Assembly: GCA_964627255.1 (NCBI GenBank)
Contig: CAZVIN010000114.1
Coordinates: forward strand, 14,251 to 78,250
Length of the DNA: 64,000 nucleotides
From: CALLJL01 sp964627255
GTDB lineage: Bacteria; Acidobacteriota; Aminicenantia; Aminicenantales; CALLJL01
Reading direction: 5' to 3'
Shown here: positions 61,305-64,000 of the stretch, in pieces
Layout of the letters: the number at the start of each line of letters is the position of its first letter
How positions within the stretch are numbered: position 1 is the stretch's first letter
Program-made: the position numbers and the translations under genes
Notes under the pieces: generated by a model
Databases searched by the model: none
What the model was told of the DNA's origin: nothing
What the model saw: the letters and a program-made list of their open reading frames with translations, nothing else

Positions 61305-64000
61305 ATGAGCTCTGAGGCGGTCCGACGCTTAAAACTATTTATCCTGATTCATGGACTTACAGCCAGTCTTTTTCTGGCTTCATCGCTTAAGGGCGGCCAG
61401 CTCCCGCGCTTTCAAAGAACTGCGCCCCAGGCGGAGATCGGGGAAACGACCTTAAGCTTGACTAACTGGTTTCTTCAATCCTCAACGCGACTCAAGGCCG
61501 TAGGCGAGGCTCTTTCGCAGCCGGGGGTTTCGATGGAGACTTGGTTTCCGGCTGTCGTACCCTCAACGGTGCTGGGAACGCTGGTCGAAAATAATGTTTT
61601 CCGAAATGTCTTTTTCGCCCGTAATCTGGAAGCTATTCCTGCTGAGGATTTTTCGGTCTCTTGGTGGTATCGAACGGAATTCCTCCTTTCTGCCTTGCCC
61701 TGGCAAAGAACGGCTATTTTAGAGCTGGATGGGGTTAATTATCGCGCCAATGTCTGGCTTAACGGCCAGAAAATAGCTGATGCCTCGACAATCTACGGTC
61801 CCTTCAGACGCTTCGAAGTCGATATTTCGGCGGTCGCTAAGTTCGGGGAAAGAAACGTCCTGGCCATCGAAGTTATTCCGCCAGCCAAAGGGGAGCCAAC
61901 CATTGGTTTTGTTGACTGGAACCCGCCTCCGCCTGATAAAAGCCTGGGCTTATGGCGGGGGGCCAGAATTAGATTAAGCGGCGAAGTTTCAATTAAAAAC
62001 CCCTTTGTCGAGACCTACGTGGATACTGCTACTTTGAAGGAAGCCCGGCTCGTCATTTCCGCGGAGGTGCAAAATAATTCCGAGCGGCCAATAAGCGGCC
62101 GTTTAGAAGCGGAAATGGAAACAGCGAAGGTCTCTCAGGAAGTAAAACTTGGGCCAAAAGAAATAAAAAAAGTGATTCTTTCTCCTGATTCCTATCCCCA
62201 ACTCGTCATTAAAAACCCTCGGCTGTGGTGGACGCCTGATTTAGGCCGCCCTGAGCTTTATTTCCTTATTCTTTCCTTTAAAATGGCGCCACCCCGGCCA
62301 ACAGAAAAAGGTCCAGAACATCAAAAAGAAAAGCGGGGACAGGTAATAACAAACGGGAGAGACACGAAGAGGGATATAGAGATAGATACGGAAAGGGAGA
62401 TGAGGGAGTCGTGGGAGAAAGGAAATCAAAGCCAGAAAGAGATGGTCATGGATATACAGAGACAAGACGGACAGGAGAAAAAGAAAAAAATAGAGGAGCA
62501 AAGGGAAAGAGAAGAAAAATGGATGTATCAGCAAGAGAATCTGAGCAACAATGGTCCAGGCCAAGTCCAGCCCGAACAAAAGGGGAGGCGCTTGCCCTTC
62601 GGCCAGGCGCCGGAAATAGCTTCTGACTGGCGGGTCGTTCGTTTCGGCATAAGAGAGGTGAGAGATTATTTTAACGAAGCCGGTCATCGCGGTTACCGGC
62701 TTAACGGACGCCAGATTTTAATTAGGGGCGGAGGCTGGGTGGACGATATTTTCCTTAATGTTAAACCAAAGAAGCTTATCAAGGAAATCCTCTATGCTCG
62801 CCATCTAAATCTTAATGCGCTGCGCCTGGAAGGTTTCTGGGGCACTGGCCAGACTTTTTATGACCTTTGCGATGAAAATGGCATCCTGGTCCTGGCTGGT
62901 TGGAGCTGCGAGTGGGAATGGGAAAATCTTTTAGGCAAGCCGACCGACCGCCAATACGGAGGAATAATCACCCCTGATGATATAGCCCTCATTTCGCAAT
63001 CCTTCCGAGACCAAGTGCGGTGGCTGAGAAATCATCCGAGTATCCTGGTCTGGCTTTTGGCCAGCGACTTACTGCCCAAACCAGAGCTGGAGCAAGAATA
63101 TCTGAAAATTCTTAAGGAGGAAGACCCAACCAGACCTTTTTTGGTCTCAGCTGCCGGTCGAACCAGTTCAGTAAGTGGACCGTCAGCGGTAAAGATGAAC
63201 GGCCCCTATGATTGGGTGCCACCTAACTACTGGTTTGAGGATAAAAAAAGGGGCGGCGCTTTCGGTTTCAACACTGAAGCCGGGCCAGGTCCCCAAATTC
63301 CCCAAATCGAGAGCTTAAAAAGAATTTTCCCTGAAACCTCGCTCTGGCCGCCTGACGACGTCTGGAATTTCCATTGCTCCCGGGGAAGGTTTGCTAACCT
63401 TGAGCGCTACCGTGAAGCCATGAATAAACGCTTGGGCGAACCAAAAAACCTGGACGAATTTTTGCACCGAGCTCGCTATCTGGATTATGAAGCCATGCGC
63501 GCCCCTTTTGAAGCTTTTATCGCCAATCGCTATCTCTCTACCGGCCATATCCAGTGGATGTATAACTCGGCTTGGCCGAAGCTGTGGTGGCAGCTTTATG
63601 ATTATTATCTCTTGCCCACAGCCGGTTTTTATGGAGCCAAGAAAGCCTGTTCACCGCTCCATTTAATCTATAATTATGAAACAAAAGAAATAATTGCCTC
63701 CAATCTGACCAGTAGAGAAGCGGGAAAACTGCGGGCTTTAATCCGGGTTTTTAATTTCGATGGGGGGGAAAAATTTAAAACTGAATTGCCCCTGGAGCTG
63801 AAGGCTGATAGCAAAATCGTTTTAACTCGCCTTCCCGAAATCGAGGGACTCAGCCAAGTCTATTTTCTTGACCTTAGAATTCTTGGCGCTAAGAGCGAGC
63901 TCGTTGACCATAATTTTTATTGCCTCCCGCTTTCCCTTGATACTCTGGATGAAGAAAAGGCTAACTGGTTTGTTACTCCGGTTAAGCAATACGCTGACCT
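61305..64000 (+). CDS. GH2 glycoside hydrolase, exo-beta-D-glucosaminidase-like (CsxA type), 3' end cut by window edge
   Basis: The frame opens at an ATG after AAGGAGGAGG and runs 898 codons to the window edge without a stop. A signal-like segment (LFILIHGLTASLFLASSL) is followed by a GH2 sugar-binding domain (LDGVNYRANVWLNGQK), Ig-like domain and catalytic barrel. The general acid is Asp588 in LVWLLASDLLP and the nucleophile Glu658 in GFNTEAGPG. The spacing of 70 and the Ser-Asp in place of Asn-Glu match CsxA-type exo-glucosaminidases, which release glucosamine from chitosan ends. Residues about 328-438 (62286-62620) are an in-frame Lys/Glu-rich insertion not expected in the family. Confidence 0.88.
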   Translation, partial: MSSEAVRRLKLFILIHGLTASLFLASSLKGGQLPRFQRTAPQAEIGETTLSLTNWFLQSSTRLKAVGEALSQPGVSMETWFPAVVPSTVLGTLVENNVFRNVFFARNLEAIPAEDFSVSWWYRTEFLLSALPWQRTAILELDGVNYRANVWLNGQKIADASTIYGPFRRFEVDISAVAKFGERNVLAIEVIPPAKGEPTIGFVDWNPPPPDKSLGLWRGARIRLSGEVSIKNPFVETYVDTATLKEARLVISAEVQNNSERPISGRLEAEMETAKVSQEVKLGPKEIKKVILSPDSYPQLVIKNPRLWWTPDLGRPELYFLILSFKMAPPRPTEKGPEHQKEKRGQVITNGRDTKRDIEIDTEREMRESWEKGNQSQKEMVMDIQRQDGQEKKKKIEEQREREEKWMYQQENLSNNGPGQVQPEQKGRRLPFGQAPEIASDWRVVRFGIREVRDYFNEAGHRGYRLNGRQILIRGGGWVDDIFLNVKPKKLIKEILYARHLNLNALRLEGFWGTGQTFYDLCDENGILVLAGWSCEWEWENLLGKPTDRQYGGIITPDDIALISQSFRDQVRWLRNHPSILVWLLASDLLPKPELEQEYLKILKEEDPTRPFLVSAAGRTSSVSGPSAVKMNGPYDWVPPNYWFEDKKRGGAFGFNTEAGPGPQIPQIESLKRIFPETSLWPPDDVWNFHCSRGRFANLERYREAMNKRLGEPKNLDEFLHRARYLDYEAMRAPFEAFIANRYLSTGHIQWMYNSAWPKLWWQLYDYYLLPTAGFYGAKKACSPLHLIYNYETKEIIASNLTSREAGKLRALIRVFNFDGGEKFKTELPLELKADSKIVLTRLPEIEGLSQVYFLDLRILGAKSELVDHNFYCLPLSLDTLDEEKANWFVTPVKQYAD

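Noticed and set aside
62241..62687. A 148-codon minus-strand frame encoding a very hydrophobic protein opposite the GH2 gene
   Set aside because: It is the mirror of the purine-rich insertion: A/G-rich codons on one strand give Phe/Leu/Pro codons on the other. The GH2 frame continues through with catalytic residues on both sides.
1..64000. CRISPR array, prophage, integrase or insertion sequence
   Set aside because: No regularly spaced repeats, transposase-like frames or phage structural genes were seen.

Overview
The window is a gene-dense bacterial chromosome segment with no phage, integrase, transposase, rRNA or CRISPR array. Several traits point to a deep-branching, probably Gram-negative, Acidobacteriota-like lineage. 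I favour Candidatus Aminicenantes, as an inference only. The traits are two GWxTD-domain secreted proteins, an Lpt lipopolysaccharide-export permease with LptF and LptG fused, remnants that look like TonB-dependent receptor C-termini, bacterial ddl/mltG/ligA/groESL genes, frequent TTG starts with good Shine-Dalgarno sequences, and many tightly packed or overlapping genes.

Layout. 1-6950 (minus): exopolysaccharide cluster with a polyprenyl-phosphate sugar transferase cut by the window edge, four GT4 enzymes and one GT2, behind a long leader rich in inverted repeats (6951-7290). 7383-14808: M20 hydrolase, cutA, class II histone-deacetylase-like hydrolase, pyruvate phosphate dikinase, class I aminotransferase. 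14947-18010: pyrK-pyrD-pyrF and a Yip1-family membrane protein. 18011-18899: long non-coding stretch with a diverged dispersed repeat, a nested inverted repeat, and tRNA-Cys and tRNA-Gly. 18979-22830: secreted protein, HU, ddl-ruvX-mltG. 23094-28530: a putative surface or periplasmic locus (a secreted protein behind a sigma-54-type promoter, two GWxTD proteins, a TPR protein), followed by receptor-gene remnants.

29149-38525: endonuclease Q-like protein, bifunctional nuclease, fused LptF-LptG, groES-groEL with CIRCE and a sigma-70 promoter, and a purC-PHP-cvpA-Fis-like operon. 38841-46598: PgeF/YfiH, radical SAM activase-like protein, P1 peptidase, racemase, rpsU, lipA, phosphoesterase, DUF1848, lptB. 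46595-52919: acidic zinc-ribbon/RDD protein, tRNA-Val, nucleotidyltransferase pair, plsY, GT2, secreted M20 amidohydrolase. 53083-60986: ligA, DUF1648-like protein, TPR protein, two alpha/beta hydrolases, MFS transporter. 61305-64000 (plus, open at the right edge): CsxA-like GH2 exo-beta-glucosaminidase with an unusual in-frame charged insertion.

How the genes work together. lptB and the fused lptFG would serve lipopolysaccharide export, mltG and ddl peptidoglycan, and plsY phospholipid synthesis. The left cluster would make and decorate an exopolysaccharide. The secreted hydrolases and the GH2 enzyme suggest growth on peptides and amino sugars. The least understood part is the GWxTD/TPR locus at 23-28.5 kb.
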